Shown here: positions 17,551 through 26,308 of the stretch, in pieces
Position numbering within the stretch: position 1 is the first letter of the stretch
Layout: every line of letters starts with the position of its first letter
NCBI RefSeq assembly: GCF_025685625.1
Contig: NZ_JAGSYI010000001.1
Span: 1,550,001 to 1,614,000, forward strand
Direction: 5' to 3'
From: Acidicapsa acidisoli
GTDB lineage: Bacteria; Acidobacteriota; Terriglobia; Terriglobales; Acidobacteriaceae
DNA length: 64,000 bases
The notes under the pieces: generated by a model
Told to the model about the DNA's origin: nothing
What the model saw: the letters and a program-made list of their open reading frames with translations, nothing else
Database searches by the model: none
Translations under genes and position numbers: made by a program

Positions 17551-18141
17551 CTACTGGTTGGAACTGTTGCTCTTGTCGCTTTTCGAGAACAGCGGAATGT
17601 GGAACGGCAGCTCTGCGTCGGACTTCGTTTTCGCCTTGGATGCCTTCTTTCCCGGCGCTTCTTCGCGCAGTAGCGTGCGCTGAGCGTTCAGGCAGACCCA
17701 GTTTCCGTGCTGGCGCTGGAAGACGTGTGTGAAGACGCCCTTTTCCTCGACCATGTTGCCGTTGAGCTTGTGGGTATAGGTATACGTTCCGTTGGCCACG
17801 GCCACATCGCCCAACATGCGCACCGTGATTACCCGCGCATCGGTTGTCGCCGTCTTGTCTTCCTGGTTGATCAGGGAGACCACCTGCTGGTTGCGGGTAG
17901 TGATGTCGCCATTCGCGGAAACGTTGACAAACAAAGGCGATAGCACCAGCTCCAGGCCATACTGATCGCGCTGGTTCAACGCATTGTCCCAGGAGTCCTC
18001 AATCTTCTGCAGCTCTCGAATCTCAGGCGACTCCGCCGAGGTGGCCGAAGTAGCTGACCCAGCGGCAGCCGGAGTCTGGGAAAATGCAGCGCTGGAAGAC
18101 AGCGAAAGGACAGCAAAAGCGGCAAAAATGGCGGATTTCAT
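17551..18141 (-). CDS. Secreted NTF2-like (DUF4440/SnoaL-type) protein
   Basis: This 196-residue protein has a clear signal peptide (MKSAIFAAFAVLSLSSSAAF, cleavage near SQT). An NTF2-like fold follows: EIRELQKIEDSWDNALNQRD, LVLSPLFVNVSANGDI and the strand block VFTHVFQRQHGNWVCLNAQR are characteristic of DUF4440 proteins. A Lys/Ser-rich tail follows. Members are diverse and mostly of unknown function, and no catalytic residues are clear here. It is oriented with and upstream of the eight-haem cytochrome, so the two may be co-transcribed. Confidence 0.75.
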   Translation of the reverse strand: MKSAIFAAFAVLSLSSSAAFSQTPAAAGSATSATSAESPEIRELQKIEDSWDNALNQRDQYGLELVLSPLFVNVSANGDITTRNQQVVSLINQEDKTATTDARVITVRMLGDVAVANGTYTYTHKLNGNMVEEKGVFTHVFQRQHGNWVCLNAQRTLLREEAPGKKASKAKTKSDAELPFHIPLFSKSDKSNSSNQ

Positions 18142-18256
18142 AAACGATTACCCCTATAGACCATGATAGAACGCCGCAGGTGAGCCAACTTTTCGTACCC
18201 GGTTATGCACCCTCATCCACACTTTCCACACGCCGCCCATTCCGTACACTCTAGAA

Positions 18257-19663
18257 ATGGCCGCACCATCCAGCTTCGCCCCCGGTTTCGCATCAGATTC
18301 CGGCCTTCCATCCAATGTCTCCGCCGAAAAAATGATCCTCGGCGCCATCCTGCTCGAGAACTCCGCCATCTCCGAGGCGGAAGAACGGCTCACCCCCGAA
18401 GATTTCTCCCTGGACTCGCACCAGCGCATCTACCTGCGCATGACCGAGCTCGGCGGCGAAGGTCACGCCATCGACCTCGTTACCCTGGCTAACCAACTGG
18501 CCAAGTACAAGGAAATCGAGTCCGTCGGCGGCGTCGCCTATCTCTCCTCGCTCACCGAAGGGCTACCGCGCCGCCCGGTCATCGAAGAGTACATCCGCAT
18601 CGTCAAGGACAAGAGCCTCCTGCGCCAGCTCATGCTCATCTGCTCGGCCGCTATCGCCCGCGCCGCAGACCAGAGCGAGACTGCGCTCGACGTTCTCAAC
18701 GCAGCCGAATCGCAGCTCATGGTGGTCGGCGAAAAGAGCATCACCAAGGGTCTCGCGAGCCTCGAAGAGATCGTCGCCGGGTCTTTCGGCAGCATCGACA
18801 ACCTCTACAGCCAGGCCCGCGAAGTCACTGGTCTCGCTACTCACTTCACCGAGTTCGACAAGATGACCTCGGGTCTGCAAAAAGGCGAGCTCATCATCAT
18901 CGCCGCCCGCCCGTCGATGGGCAAAACTGCGTGGGCCATCAACATCGCGCAAAACGCCGCCGTGCAGGGCGGAGCCGTCGTCGCCGTCTTCTCGCTCGAA
19001 ATGTCCAAGGAAGCGCTGCTTCGCCGTATGCTGGCCTCGCAGGCATGGGTCGACCAGCGCAAGCTGCAAACCGGCTTCCTCGGCCGCGAAGATCAGGCCA
19101 AGCTCAGCCACGCGCTCGAACAACTGGTTGAGTCCAAGGTCTTCATCGACGACACGCCGGGCATCTCGCTCGCCGAAATGCGCGCCAAAACCCGCCGCCT
19201 CAAGCAGGCCAACGGCGGCAAGATCGACCTGATCGTAGTCGACTACCTCCAGCTCATGTCGGCCAGCCTGCCCAGCCAGGGCGGCAAGAAATTCGAAAAC
19301 CGCACGCAGGAAGTCTCCGCCATCTCGCGCGGTCTCAAAGCCCTTGCCAAAGAGATGGATGTCCCTGTCATCGCGCTCTCCCAGCTATCGCGTAACAGCG
19401 AGCGCCGCGGCGACGACAAGAAGCCGCTGCTGAGCGATCTTCGCGAGTCAGGATCAATCGAGCAGGACGCTGACGTAGTTACATTCATCCACCGCGAGAG
19501 TTACTACAACCGCGACAAAGAAGAAAACCCCGAAGATAAAAACAAAGCCGAAATCATCATCGCCAAACAAAGAAATGGCCCGACGGGCACGGTTGACTTA
19601 GCGTTCCTGAGTCAATACACGCGGTTTGAGAATCTGGATACTGTGCACGGAGATGGCGGCTAG
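18257..19663 (+). CDS. dnaB: Replicative DNA helicase DnaB
   Basis: DnaB is the hexameric helicase that unwinds the replication fork. The 468-residue product has the N-terminal helical domain (SAEKMILGAILLENSAISEA, about 25-44) and the C-terminal RecA-like domain. Walker A (ARPSMGKTAWAINIA) lies near residues 216-230, Walker B-type VDYLQLM near 330-336, and SQLSRNSE.R near 374-383. DnaB motifs SDLRESGSIEQDADVV and FIHRESYYN are intact, so there is no intein. It stands alone; rplI and rpsR, frequent neighbours in other phyla, are absent. ATG is taken as the start although no strong ribosome-binding site is visible. Confidence 0.95.
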   Translation: MAAPSSFAPGFASDSGLPSNVSAEKMILGAILLENSAISEAEERLTPEDFSLDSHQRIYLRMTELGGEGHAIDLVTLANQLAKYKEIESVGGVAYLSSLTEGLPRRPVIEEYIRIVKDKSLLRQLMLICSAAIARAADQSETALDVLNAAESQLMVVGEKSITKGLASLEEIVAGSFGSIDNLYSQAREVTGLATHFTEFDKMTSGLQKGELIIIAARPSMGKTAWAINIAQNAAVQGGAVVAVFSLEMSKEALLRRMLASQAWVDQRKLQTGFLGREDQAKLSHALEQLVESKVFIDDTPGISLAEMRAKTRRLKQANGGKIDLIVVDYLQLMSASLPSQGGKKFENRTQEVSAISRGLKALAKEMDVPVIALSQLSRNSERRGDDKKPLLSDLRESGSIEQDADVVTFIHRESYYNRDKEENPEDKNKAEIIIAKQRNGPTGTVDLAFLSQYTRFENLDTVHGDGG

Positions 19664-19780
19664 TGCGCAGTCCCGTTCTTAATGATCCACTGGTCAGATA
19701 GCGAGTGGCCAGAATCTTAGTTAGTTGTAAGGCAGAAGCCGCTCAATCAAGATATCTTACTTCGTCTTCGGAGTATTTGC

Positions 19781-20710
19781 ATGGGGATAAAGGAAAAGTT
19801 CTCTCTACGTCAACGAAAGCTCAAAGGCCAAGTTTCAGATGTTTTCATCTATGACCACTTGCCGAGAGCCCTGCGGTCGCAGATTTGCCATATTTTGGCA
19901 AGGTGTTTAGGGGCCGAGCAGCGCGACTATGTCGGAAAGAACCGCGCCTATCGGGAGCTTCGACAAAAGATGGCCGAGGAGCTGGGCGTCTTCAATATTG
20001 GCAATCCCCTTCGCGGAGATGACGCCGCCATCATGGAGTTTTTCAGAGATGATGCAACTGACGAAGAGGCACTAGATTTAATAGAGACTGCATTTAACTA
20101 CGCTTTAGAGAGGAACGGGGATTGGCAGTGGCGACAGGCATTCTGTGTAACGGTGTCAATGGACGAAGCTATTAACGATCTAAATAGACGCTTTTTGGAG
20201 CATCAGGTCGGCTACACGTTTCTGGGCGGCGAAACTCCTCAACTCATTAAACGAGACAATGACCATTTGCATCAGGAAGCCATTCTACCGGCGCTACGTT
20301 TGCTACATGAGGAGGGATTTGAGGGCGCCAACGATGAATATAGGAAGGCTCACGAGCATTATCGCCAAGGCAATCAGAAAGAATGTTTAAGCGAGTGCCT
20401 AAAGGCATTCGAAAGTACGCTGAAGACCATCTGTAATCGCAGAAAGTGGGAATGTAAGCCTACAGATACTGCAAAGCCCCTGATTGACATCTGTGTGGAC
20501 AACGGGCTCTTTCCTTCTTTTATGGAGAGCCACCTCGGAGCGATCAAAGGAGCACTTGCGACCGCTATTCCGACAATTCGAAACAAGATGGGGGGCCATG
20601 GGCAGGGCGAACTGGCCGTAAGCGTGCCGCAGTTTTATGCCGAGTATCTCCTACATGAGACTGCCGCTACGATTGTGTTCTTGGTCGACGCCTATAAAGC
20701 AATGGGATAG
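19781..20710 (+). CDS. AbiJ / STM4504-CBY_0614-like HEPN protein, candidate abortive-infection factor
   Basis: The 309-residue product opens with SLRQRKLKGQVSDVFIYDHL and LPRALRSQICHIL. This resembles the N-terminal domain of the STM4504/CBY_0614 (AbiJ_NTD4-like) family. Its C-terminal third is helical and holds IRNKMGGHGQGE, where Arg267 and His273 form the R-x5-H pattern of HEPN ribonucleases. Related AbiJ proteins abort phage infection; that role is inferred here from family and from the MNT-HEPN pair that follows. Base composition looks lower in GC than the flanking dnaB gene, compatible with transfer. A 7-bp inverted repeat (CCCAGGT / ACCTGGG, 20748-20773) follows the stop, without a T run. 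Confidence 0.65.
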   Translation: MGIKEKFSLRQRKLKGQVSDVFIYDHLPRALRSQICHILARCLGAEQRDYVGKNRAYRELRQKMAEELGVFNIGNPLRGDDAAIMEFFRDDATDEEALDLIETAFNYALERNGDWQWRQAFCVTVSMDEAINDLNRRFLEHQVGYTFLGGETPQLIKRDNDHLHQEAILPALRLLHEEGFEGANDEYRKAHEHYRQGNQKECLSECLKAFESTLKTICNRRKWECKPTDTAKPLIDICVDNGLFPSFMESHLGAIKGALATAIPTIRNKMGGHGQGELAVSVPQFYAEYLLHETAATIVFLVDAYKAMG

Positions 20711-20822
20711 ATAGAATTCAAATTTCTAAAAATCTTTGGAGCCTGCCCCCAGGTATCGCTTTTGAGACCTGGGCACTCATTCATGTGCAGCAGGAACCCC
20801 AAATTGGCCATTCTCTACAATT

Positions 20823-20860
20823 GTTCTCAAAAAGAGTACAATTGTTCTCGAAATGAGAAC
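20823..20860. promoter_or_regulatory. Duplicated operator for the MNT-HEPN pair
   Basis: Two copies of a GTTCTC-N5-GAGAAC dyad lie 21 bases apart, that is, two helical turns. The upstream copy (20823-20839) has one mismatch (GAGTAC in the right arm); the downstream copy (20844-20860) is perfect. The direct repeat extends to TACAATTGTTCTC at 20816-20828 and 20837-20849. The downstream dyad contains the ATG of the winged-helix nucleotidyltransferase at 20853. Binding there would block transcription or a leaderless start, so autorepression by that protein is the natural inference. Confidence 0.6.
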
Positions 20861-21455
20861 GGAATCAAGCCCACTCGGCGAGTTGCTATTTGGACAGACC
20901 AGAGGACGCATACTGCGGCTCCTCTTCGGCCATCCTGATCAGCTATTCTTTGTCCGCCAGATCGCCAGAGAGACCAGCATAAGCGTCGGCTCCGTCCAGC
21001 GCGAGTTGGAGGCTCTGTCACAGGTTGGCCTGATCGTGCGTTCAACGTCTGGCCATCAGGTCTACCATCAGGCCAATCGCAACCATCCGGTCTTTGCCGA
21101 AATCCACGCATTGGTTGCAAAGACCGTAGGTGTCTTCCAACTGCTGAGTTCCGCTCTCGCGCCGCTCGCACAGCGAATCTCGCAGGCATTTGTGTATGGC
21201 TCGGTCGCCAGCCGCAGCGAGAACGCTGAGAGCGACGTCGACCTGATGATTGTCGGGGACGTAACTCTCGATGAAACCCTTGCGCAATTAGCTTCGGTCG
21301 AACCGCTGATAGGACGTACTATCAATCCAACCATATATTCGTCAAAAGAGTTCGAATCCAAGCTTCAAAGCGGCAACCACTTCCTCAGATCAGTTATGCG
21401 CAGCGAAAAAGTGTTCCTGATCGGAGCAGAAGATGACTCTCGCAAAGTGGGCTGA
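20853..21455 (+). CDS. Winged-helix / MNT-type nucleotidyltransferase (antitoxin of an MNT-HEPN pair)
   Basis: The 200-residue protein fuses a DNA-binding winged helix (about 12-72: TRGRILRLLFG, VRQIARETSISVGSVQREL) to a minimal nucleotidyltransferase domain. The latter's GS motif is at residues 116-117 in FVYGSVASRSENAESDVDLM, with the catalytic acid pair Asp128 and Asp130. In known MNT-HEPN systems the nucleotidyltransferase silences the HEPN toxin, in some cases by adding AMP to it. The fused DNA-binding domain suggests it also represses the operon. There is no Shine-Dalgarno sequence before ATG 20853, which sits inside a palindrome. The gene overlaps the HEPN gene by 23 bases. Confidence 0.8.
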   Translation: MRTESSPLGELLFGQTRGRILRLLFGHPDQLFFVRQIARETSISVGSVQRELEALSQVGLIVRSTSGHQVYHQANRNHPVFAEIHALVAKTVGVFQLLSSALAPLAQRISQAFVYGSVASRSENAESDVDLMIVGDVTLDETLAQLASVEPLIGRTINPTIYSSKEFESKLQSGNHFLRSVMRSEKVFLIGAEDDSRKVG

Positions 21456-21885
21456 ATATGGCTGGCTCAAAGCCGAACCAACCAGCCCGGAAGAAATCCG
21501 CGATCTACTCGGAATCGTGAGCCGTGACCTTGGCGACGCCAGCGTCGAAGCAATTTCAGACGACCGTCGATTCGAAGCCGCCTTCAGTGCCGCTCGTACC
21601 TGTTCCAACGCAGCGTTGCGAGCTTGCGGCTACCGTACCGCAGTCCAGCAAGGCCACCATCAGAAGACCATCGAGTCTCTGGAGCTGACGATTCAAGCCG
21701 ACTCCAGGCTCATCCACAAATTAAGAGTTCTGTCGAAAAAGAGAAACGCAACCAGCTACGATGCAGCCGGCAACGTTTCGCACAATGAATTGGACCAGGC
21801 AATTCAGGTCGCCCACGAACTCCAGCAGATGGTAACAACCTGGCTACGCCAGAACCACCCAGAGTTGATCAATGGGCCAAAGTAG
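21433..21885 (+). CDS. HEPN-domain protein (partner toxin of the MNT protein)
   Basis: This 150-residue all-helical protein starts inside the end of the nucleotidyltransferase gene, so it is translationally coupled to it. The helices and the sequence LSKKRNATSYDAAGNV (about 100-115) match the HEPN position of the catalytic R-x4-6-H motif. Here the pattern is Arg104-Asn105 followed by Tyr109 and Asp110, with no His. Such R-N-x3-Y variants occur in HEPN proteins that pair with nucleotidyltransferases, and the Tyr is the residue modified in one characterised family. Whether this protein is an active ribonuclease is uncertain. It ends 24 bases before a convergent gene. Confidence 0.75.
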   Translation: MTLAKWAEYGWLKAEPTSPEEIRDLLGIVSRDLGDASVEAISDDRRFEAAFSAARTCSNAALRACGYRTAVQQGHHQKTIESLELTIQADSRLIHKLRVLSKKRNATSYDAAGNVSHNELDQAIQVAHELQQMVTTWLRQNHPELINGPK

Positions 21886-21908
21886 GCCGATTCGTGAGCA
21901 GCACCAAG

Positions 21909-22454
21909 TTAGCGGCTGACAAGGAAAACCACGACGTGAGCGCCCATCAGAAGGGCCGGCACCAGCAGTCCGACAGCCACCGGCGCTCGATTGCGTCGCC
22001 ACAACAGGATCGCGGCTACCACCACAATCACCTCGGTCGGTACGATCACCGAAAAAATGTGGCTCCACATGGTGCGCGGAATGCCGACTGCCAGAAGCGC
22101 ATCGGCGATCACGTTGCGCAGAAGAAAAGCGACGACTCCCAACGCCAGAGCCATTCCGATTCCTGACAAAACTCCCAACGTCTTTTTTCCTGTCGAGTTC
22201 ATTTTGTTTTCCTCCTGAATTGGTCGGATTCCCAAGAGATTTGCGATTTGCCTCCGAAGCCACTCACCCCATCCGCGCAGGCACTCCCGGAAGATCGCAG
22301 TTGTGCATCCCAAGGCCCAGAACAGCGCGGGCCACTCGCCTTCGATGAAGTCCAGCTCGCGCAGCATCGCCTCAACCCAGGCGCGTTTTTCCTCCGGCGC
22401 GTACCGCAGCATGGCCTGCAGCAGCTTTGCGGCGAGGGTGCGTGCTGCGCCCAC
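21909..22454 (-). CDS. Membrane protein encoded with a PadR regulator
   Basis: This 181-residue protein is the second gene of a two-gene unit. Its GTG start shares one base with the TAG stop of padR (TAGTG). The N-terminal half is soluble and helical (LLQAMLRYAPEEKRAWVEAM, then RELDFIEGEWPALFWALG). The C-terminal half has about three transmembrane segments (VLSGIGMALALGVVAFLLRN, IFSVIVPTEVIVVVAAILLW, LVPALLMGAHVVVFLV). Paired PadR/membrane-protein units are common in Acidobacteriota, but their function is unknown. By analogy the PadR protein probably controls its expression. Confidence 0.6.
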   Translation of the reverse strand: MGAARTLAAKLLQAMLRYAPEEKRAWVEAMLRELDFIEGEWPALFWALGCTTAIFRECLRGWGEWLRRQIANLLGIRPIQEENKMNSTGKKTLGVLSGIGMALALGVVAFLLRNVIADALLAVGIPRTMWSHIFSVIVPTEVIVVVAAILLWRRNRAPVAVGLLVPALLMGAHVVVFLVSR

Positions 22455-22762
22455 TAGCCTCGCGCCTCATTCAAAACTGGCACGCCGACAGAGCCCGCCA
22501 TGCGCGACTCGCGCCGCTCGCGGGCGAACTGCATCCCTTCCGGAGTAAACCGGTACATATGCCGTGGCGGCTTACCCATCTCACTTGCCTCCCACGCTGT
22601 CTCCAACAGCTTGCGGTCGGCGAGCCGCATCAGGATCGGATAGAGGGTGCCCGACTTCAGCCCGGTCGAACGGCTGAGGTCGTAGCCGTACTTCCATTCG
22701 GCTGGATGATCGAGAAACGCTTCGAGGATCAGCAGGGTTTGCGGGGAGAGCTTCAGTTTCAT
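22454..22762 (-). CDS. PadR family transcriptional regulator
   Basis: The 102-residue product begins MKLKLSPQTLLILEAFLDHP at ATG 22762. It has the PadR winged helix: EWKYGYDLSRSTGLKSGTLY, PILMRLADRKLLETAWE, and the wing KPPRHMYRFTPEGMQFARE. PadR proteins bind dyads and repress their own operons, releasing on a small ligand. A perfect 28-bp palindrome ends two bases before this ATG. The same palindrome removes any Shine-Dalgarno site, so translation may be leaderless. The frame is open further upstream (to 22798) through the palindrome, but that start is unlikely. Confidence 0.85.
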   Translation of the reverse strand: MKLKLSPQTLLILEAFLDHPAEWKYGYDLSRSTGLKSGTLYPILMRLADRKLLETAWEASEMGKPPRHMYRFTPEGMQFARERRESRMAGSVGVPVLNEARG

Positions 22763-22764
22763 GC

Positions 22765-22792
22765 GACAAACTCTACATATGTAGAGTTTGTC
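22765..22792. promoter_or_regulatory. Perfect 28-bp palindromic PadR operator
   Basis: Each half-site reads GACAAACTCTACAT and is followed directly by its exact reverse complement. The centre, TCTACATATGTAGA, resembles published PadR boxes of the ATGT/ACAT type. It lies two bases upstream of the padR ATG on the minus strand. It is therefore well placed to overlap the promoter or transcription start, and autorepression is the likely role. Confidence 0.7.
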
Positions 22793-22920
22793 TGTCAACT
22801 GCTATTTCTGGATTTTCGGTTGACGCTGAACCGAGCCGGAGTTGGCCGCGCATACCTCATTTTTGAGAGTCGCAGCGCGAGGCAACTGGAGTATGGTTGT
22901 TGCTGTCAGCGAGCATGGTT

Positions 22921-23910
22921 ATGAATGCGATCGTATTCACGCAATACGGGCCACCGGATCTGCTGCGCTTCCGGCAGATACGCACCCCCGTCCCTGCGGA
23001 CAATGAGGTTCTGATAAAGATTTGCACGGCTTCTGCCAATCCTCTGGACTGGCGCATTATGAGGGCCGATCCATTCTTCGTGCGCCTTTTTATGGGTCTG
23101 TTCAAGCCTAAGAGCCAATTTCTCGGTTCGGATTTCGCGGGGCGCGTAGAAGCGGTCGGCAAAGATGTAAGGCAGTTCCGGCCCGGCGACGAGGTCTTCG
23201 GAGCCAAGGGCTTTCAGGGCGGTGCATTTGCCGAATATGTCTGCGCTCCGGAAGACCAACTTGCCATGAAGTCAGCCAGTGTTTCTTTTGAAGACGCGGC
23301 TTCAATGCCGGTGGCCGCCATCACCGCCCTGCAGGGGCTTCGGGATAAGGGGCAGATCAGAAAAGGACAAAAGGTTCTGGTGGATGGAGCTTCTGGAGGC
23401 GTTGGGACGTTTGCCGTCCAGATCGCCAAATCATTTGGGGCTGAAGTCACAGCGGTATGCAGCACAGCGAAGATGGATACCGCATTGTCGATTGGCGCGG
23501 ACTACGTGATCGACTACACGCAAGAAGACTTTACGCGGAACGGAAAACGTTACGATCTGATACTTGCGGCGAACGCGTTTCATTCGATTTTCGACTACAG
23601 GCGCGCGTTGAGTGCGGATGGGATCTGTGTCAAGGCCGGAGGCAAGCCGAGTTTTCAGGGTGTGTTCCTGGATATGTTTGTGGCGCCTGTCCTCAACCTG
23701 CTGGGGAGCAAGAAAACGTGCGGTGTCTTCGCAAAGATGAACCAGAGCGATCTGAGGATTCTGACCGAGATGCTCGAAACGGGAACGGTCGTTCCCATTA
23801 TCGATCGACGTTACCCTCTATGCGACACGGCCGAGGCTCTTCGGTATCTGGAAGAAGGCCATGCGCGCGGAAAGGTTCTTATTACTGTGGATGACTGCAT
23901 CGGTATTTAG
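22921..23910 (+). CDS. Zinc-free MDR-family NAD(P)H:quinone oxidoreductase-like protein
   Basis: The 329-residue protein is a medium-chain dehydrogenase/reductase: MNAIVFTQYGPPDLLRFRQI, GSDFAGRVEAVGKDVRQFRP (GroES-like half), then the nucleotide-binding VLVDGASGGVGTFAVQIAKS. The cysteines that bind structural zinc in classical alcohol dehydrogenases are absent, which favours the quinone-reductase-like subgroup that uses NADPH. ATG 22921 aligns with the family N-terminus; two further in-frame starts lie within 24 bases upstream. The gene is divergent from the PadR unit and may respond to it. The physiological substrate is unknown. Confidence 0.85.
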   Translation: MNAIVFTQYGPPDLLRFRQIRTPVPADNEVLIKICTASANPLDWRIMRADPFFVRLFMGLFKPKSQFLGSDFAGRVEAVGKDVRQFRPGDEVFGAKGFQGGAFAEYVCAPEDQLAMKSASVSFEDAASMPVAAITALQGLRDKGQIRKGQKVLVDGASGGVGTFAVQIAKSFGAEVTAVCSTAKMDTALSIGADYVIDYTQEDFTRNGKRYDLILAANAFHSIFDYRRALSADGICVKAGGKPSFQGVFLDMFVAPVLNLLGSKKTCGVFAKMNQSDLRILTEMLETGTVVPIIDRRYPLCDTAEALRYLEEGHARGKVLITVDDCIGI

Positions 23911-23940
23911 CTGTTCCGCTTGTTGAATACGCAGTTTCTC

Positions 23941-26157
23941 TCAAGGCTTGAGATAGCGCGCAAAGAAATCCGTTTCGGCGTCGTAGGCTTTCAGCCAGTC
24001 CCGATGCAGGAGGAAGTCGTGAATTTCATCGGGGAAGATGAGTTCCTCGATGTGCACGTTTTGCTTGCGCAGCATCCCGGCCAGCTTGGGTGTCTGCGAA
24101 AACTGCACGTTGCGGTCATCGTCGCCGTGAATCAGGAGCACCGGCGAGCGCCATGTCGAGACAGAAGCGACTGGCGAGGACTCATAAGCGACACGTGCGC
24201 GATTGGGGTCGGCGTTGGGATCGAAGGCCGTGTTCCAGTTGCCTAGTTCGATGTTCCAGTCGTGAACGCCGTGGAAATCCACTCCGGCTGCGAAGAGATC
24301 AGAAGCGCGGGCGAGTGCCAGCGCCGTCAGATAGCCTCCATAGCTGCCGCCCCAGGAGCCGATGCGCGCGGGATCGACATCGGAGCGGCTGCGCAGGTAT
24401 AGACCCGCGCCGAGGACGTCGTTGAACTCGCTCGCGCCCGCGGCTCCGTAGTTGAGCGCCTCGCGAAAGTTGAGCCCATAGCCGATGCCGCTGCGGTAGT
24501 TCACTGAAAGCACTACGTAGCCTTTGCTGGCCAGATATTGATTCATTCCGTAGGAGTTGTTGTAGTACTGCATGTAATGCCAGCCGAGCAGCATCTGCCG
24601 CCGCGAGCCGCCGTGGAAGAAGACCAGTGCGGGATGCTTGCCTTCGCTACCTGCAGGCGGGAGGAAGAGCTGTCCGTGAATCATCATGCCGTCGGCGGAA
24701 GACAGGATTACCTGCTGCGGGACGACGAGTTGGCTGGCGGGAAAGTCTTTCGGGATCGCTTGAGGGTCGAGATCGGCGAGTGTGCCGGATTCCGTAACGG
24801 AAGCTACGCGGAGCGGCAGGCGAGCGTCGGAGCGAAGGAGGAAAACTGTCTTGTCATCGCTGGCGACTACAGGCTCCACTTCAATGCCATCGCCGCTGGT
24901 GATCGCGATTGGTTTGGCGATGCCCGAGTCTGGATTCGAGTCGGAAAGAGAGAGTTTCCAGATATGTCTGCGGTCGATGTCGTCCTGGTTCGAAGAGTAA
25001 ACCAGAGTCTTGCGGTCCTCGCTGAGAGCCACGTGCTCGACCTCAAACTCGCTGGGAGTGGCCAGCGCAGGTATGCCGCCGGAGACAGGGAGAGCGTAGA
25101 GGTGCAGCCAGCCGTCAAGCTCGCTGGGAAAGACGATGCGGTTGCCTGCGGTCCAGAAAAGCTGATCGGAAGAGGCGAGCGGACGAAAGACGCTGCCCTG
25201 TCCGGCGGCTGCCTTCCAGAGTTCGCGGCTGCGGCCAGTCTTGGGGTCGGCGATCCGGATCGACCAGGGCAGCGCGGCCGTGCGGCTGGGGGCGAATTCG
25301 TAGTCGTCGTTCCCGGTCGCGGTGCGGATGTAGGCGATCTGGTCGCTCTCGGGCGACCATGCGGGAGCGATGTCGTCGTCCGTGCTTGGGTCAAGATAGA
25401 TCAGCGATTTGGCTCGCAGATCGTAGACGCCGATGAAGCTGTGGTCGTCGCGTTTGCTCACGAAGGCAAGGAGCGATCCGTCGGGCGAAAGCCTGAGCGA
25501 GCCGATGTTGCCGCGCGTGTGCAGCAACTGCCCTGGCTTTGGCTGTTCGGCTGTGGCTGGCGCTGCTTTGGATTTGCCCGGTTTCGTGTCCGATGCGAGC
25601 TGGACGCTCCAGAGCTGACCGCTGGAGAGATAGATCAGGGCGTCGCCTGCGTGAGTAAAAACAGGAGAACGCCCGGCGGCGATCTTGACTGGCTCGGTTG
25701 CAGCGCCGGATTTCAGGGAAATGAGCCAGATGTTCTGGTCGATCCCCTCGGGCAACAGCGCGGGGTTTGCGCCGGGCTTTGCGGGCGCTTCAAAGTCGCC
25801 GCCGCGAACGTAGGCGATCTGCTGCGCGTCGGGCGACCATGCCACTTCGCCCAGGTCGACGCCGTCGTCGGCGGAGTAATGCGTAAGCTGGCGCGCGCTG
25901 AACTTGCCTTGAAGCTGCTCCGCGATCCACAGATTGCGTCGGCCTTCCGTATTGGAGAGCCAGCTGATCCGTCCGAGAGCGGGCGCAGAACGCAATTCCG
26001 TAGGGAAGGGTGCGCTGAGAACCTGCGGCAAAGTAAAGCCGCCGGTGGCGGGACTCTGTGCGCAAGCCAAAGATCCGGGAACGAGACAGAGGTTGAGGGC
26101 AACCATCAAAACGCGGCGGGACACAATTCGAAGCAAGTCCGATTCTCCCTGGTTCAT
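23941..26157 (-). CDS. S9-family (dipeptidyl peptidase/prolyl oligopeptidase type) secreted serine peptidase
   Basis: With ATG 26157 the product is 738 residues and starts with a signal sequence ([20 protein letters not shown]). The middle is a WD40-like beta-propeller with repeated blocks such as [29 protein letters not shown] and [13 protein letters not shown]. The C-terminal alpha/beta-hydrolase has the nucleophile in [14 protein letters not shown], an Asp in [11 protein letters not shown] and the His in [13 protein letters not shown], so the triad is complete. S9 enzymes cut short peptides, often after Pro or Ala. It probably acts in the periplasm in peptide scavenging. The frame continues 129 codons upstream, but that part lacks family resemblance. 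Confidence 0.88.
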   Translation of the reverse strand: MNQGESDLLRIVSRRVLMVALNLCLVPGSLACAQSPATGGFTLPQVLSAPFPTELRSAPALGRISWLSNTEGRRNLWIAEQLQGKFSARQLTHYSADDGVDLGEVAWSPDAQQIAYVRGGDFEAPAKPGANPALLPEGIDQNIWLISLKSGAATEPVKIAAGRSPVFTHAGDALIYLSSGQLWSVQLASDTKPGKSKAAPATAEQPKPGQLLHTRGNIGSLRLSPDGSLLAFVSKRDDHSFIGVYDLRAKSLIYLDPSTDDDIAPAWSPESDQIAYIRTATGNDDYEFAPSRTAALPWSIRIADPKTGRSRELWKAAAGQGSVFRPLASSDQLFWTAGNRIVFPSELDGWLHLYALPVSGGIPALATPSEFEVEHVALSEDRKTLVYSSNQDDIDRRHIWKLSLSDSNPDSGIAKPIAITSGDGIEVEPVVASDDKTVFLLRSDARLPLRVASVTESGTLADLDPQAIPKDFPASQLVVPQQVILSSADGMMIHGQLFLPPAGSEGKHPALVFFHGGSRRQMLLGWHYMQYYNNSYGMNQYLASKGYVVLSVNYRSGIGYGLNFREALNYGAAGASEFNDVLGAGLYLRSRSDVDPARIGSWGGSYGGYLTALALARASDLFAAGVDFHGVHDWNIELGNWNTAFDPNADPNRARVAYESSPVASVSTWRSPVLLIHGDDDRNVQFSQTPKLAGMLRKQNVHIEELIFPDEIHDFLLHRDWLKAYDAETDFFARYLKP

Positions 26158-26308
26158 ATCAGCATTCGTTCGGCGTGCGTATCTAAATTCGTATTTAGGG
26201 ATGCTTTCATTCGCCCTGCGAATTGTCCAGAGACTTTTGGTTCCGGCGTGGCATTGGACGCATCGAATGCTGGTGAGTTCGGAGCGTTGCCCATCGGGAG
26301 GAGTTTCA

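Noticed and set aside
20748-20773. A terminator after the AbiJ-like gene
   Set aside because: The CCCAGGT/ACCTGGG stem is only seven base pairs with a 12-base loop and no T run, so it was noted with the gene rather than called.
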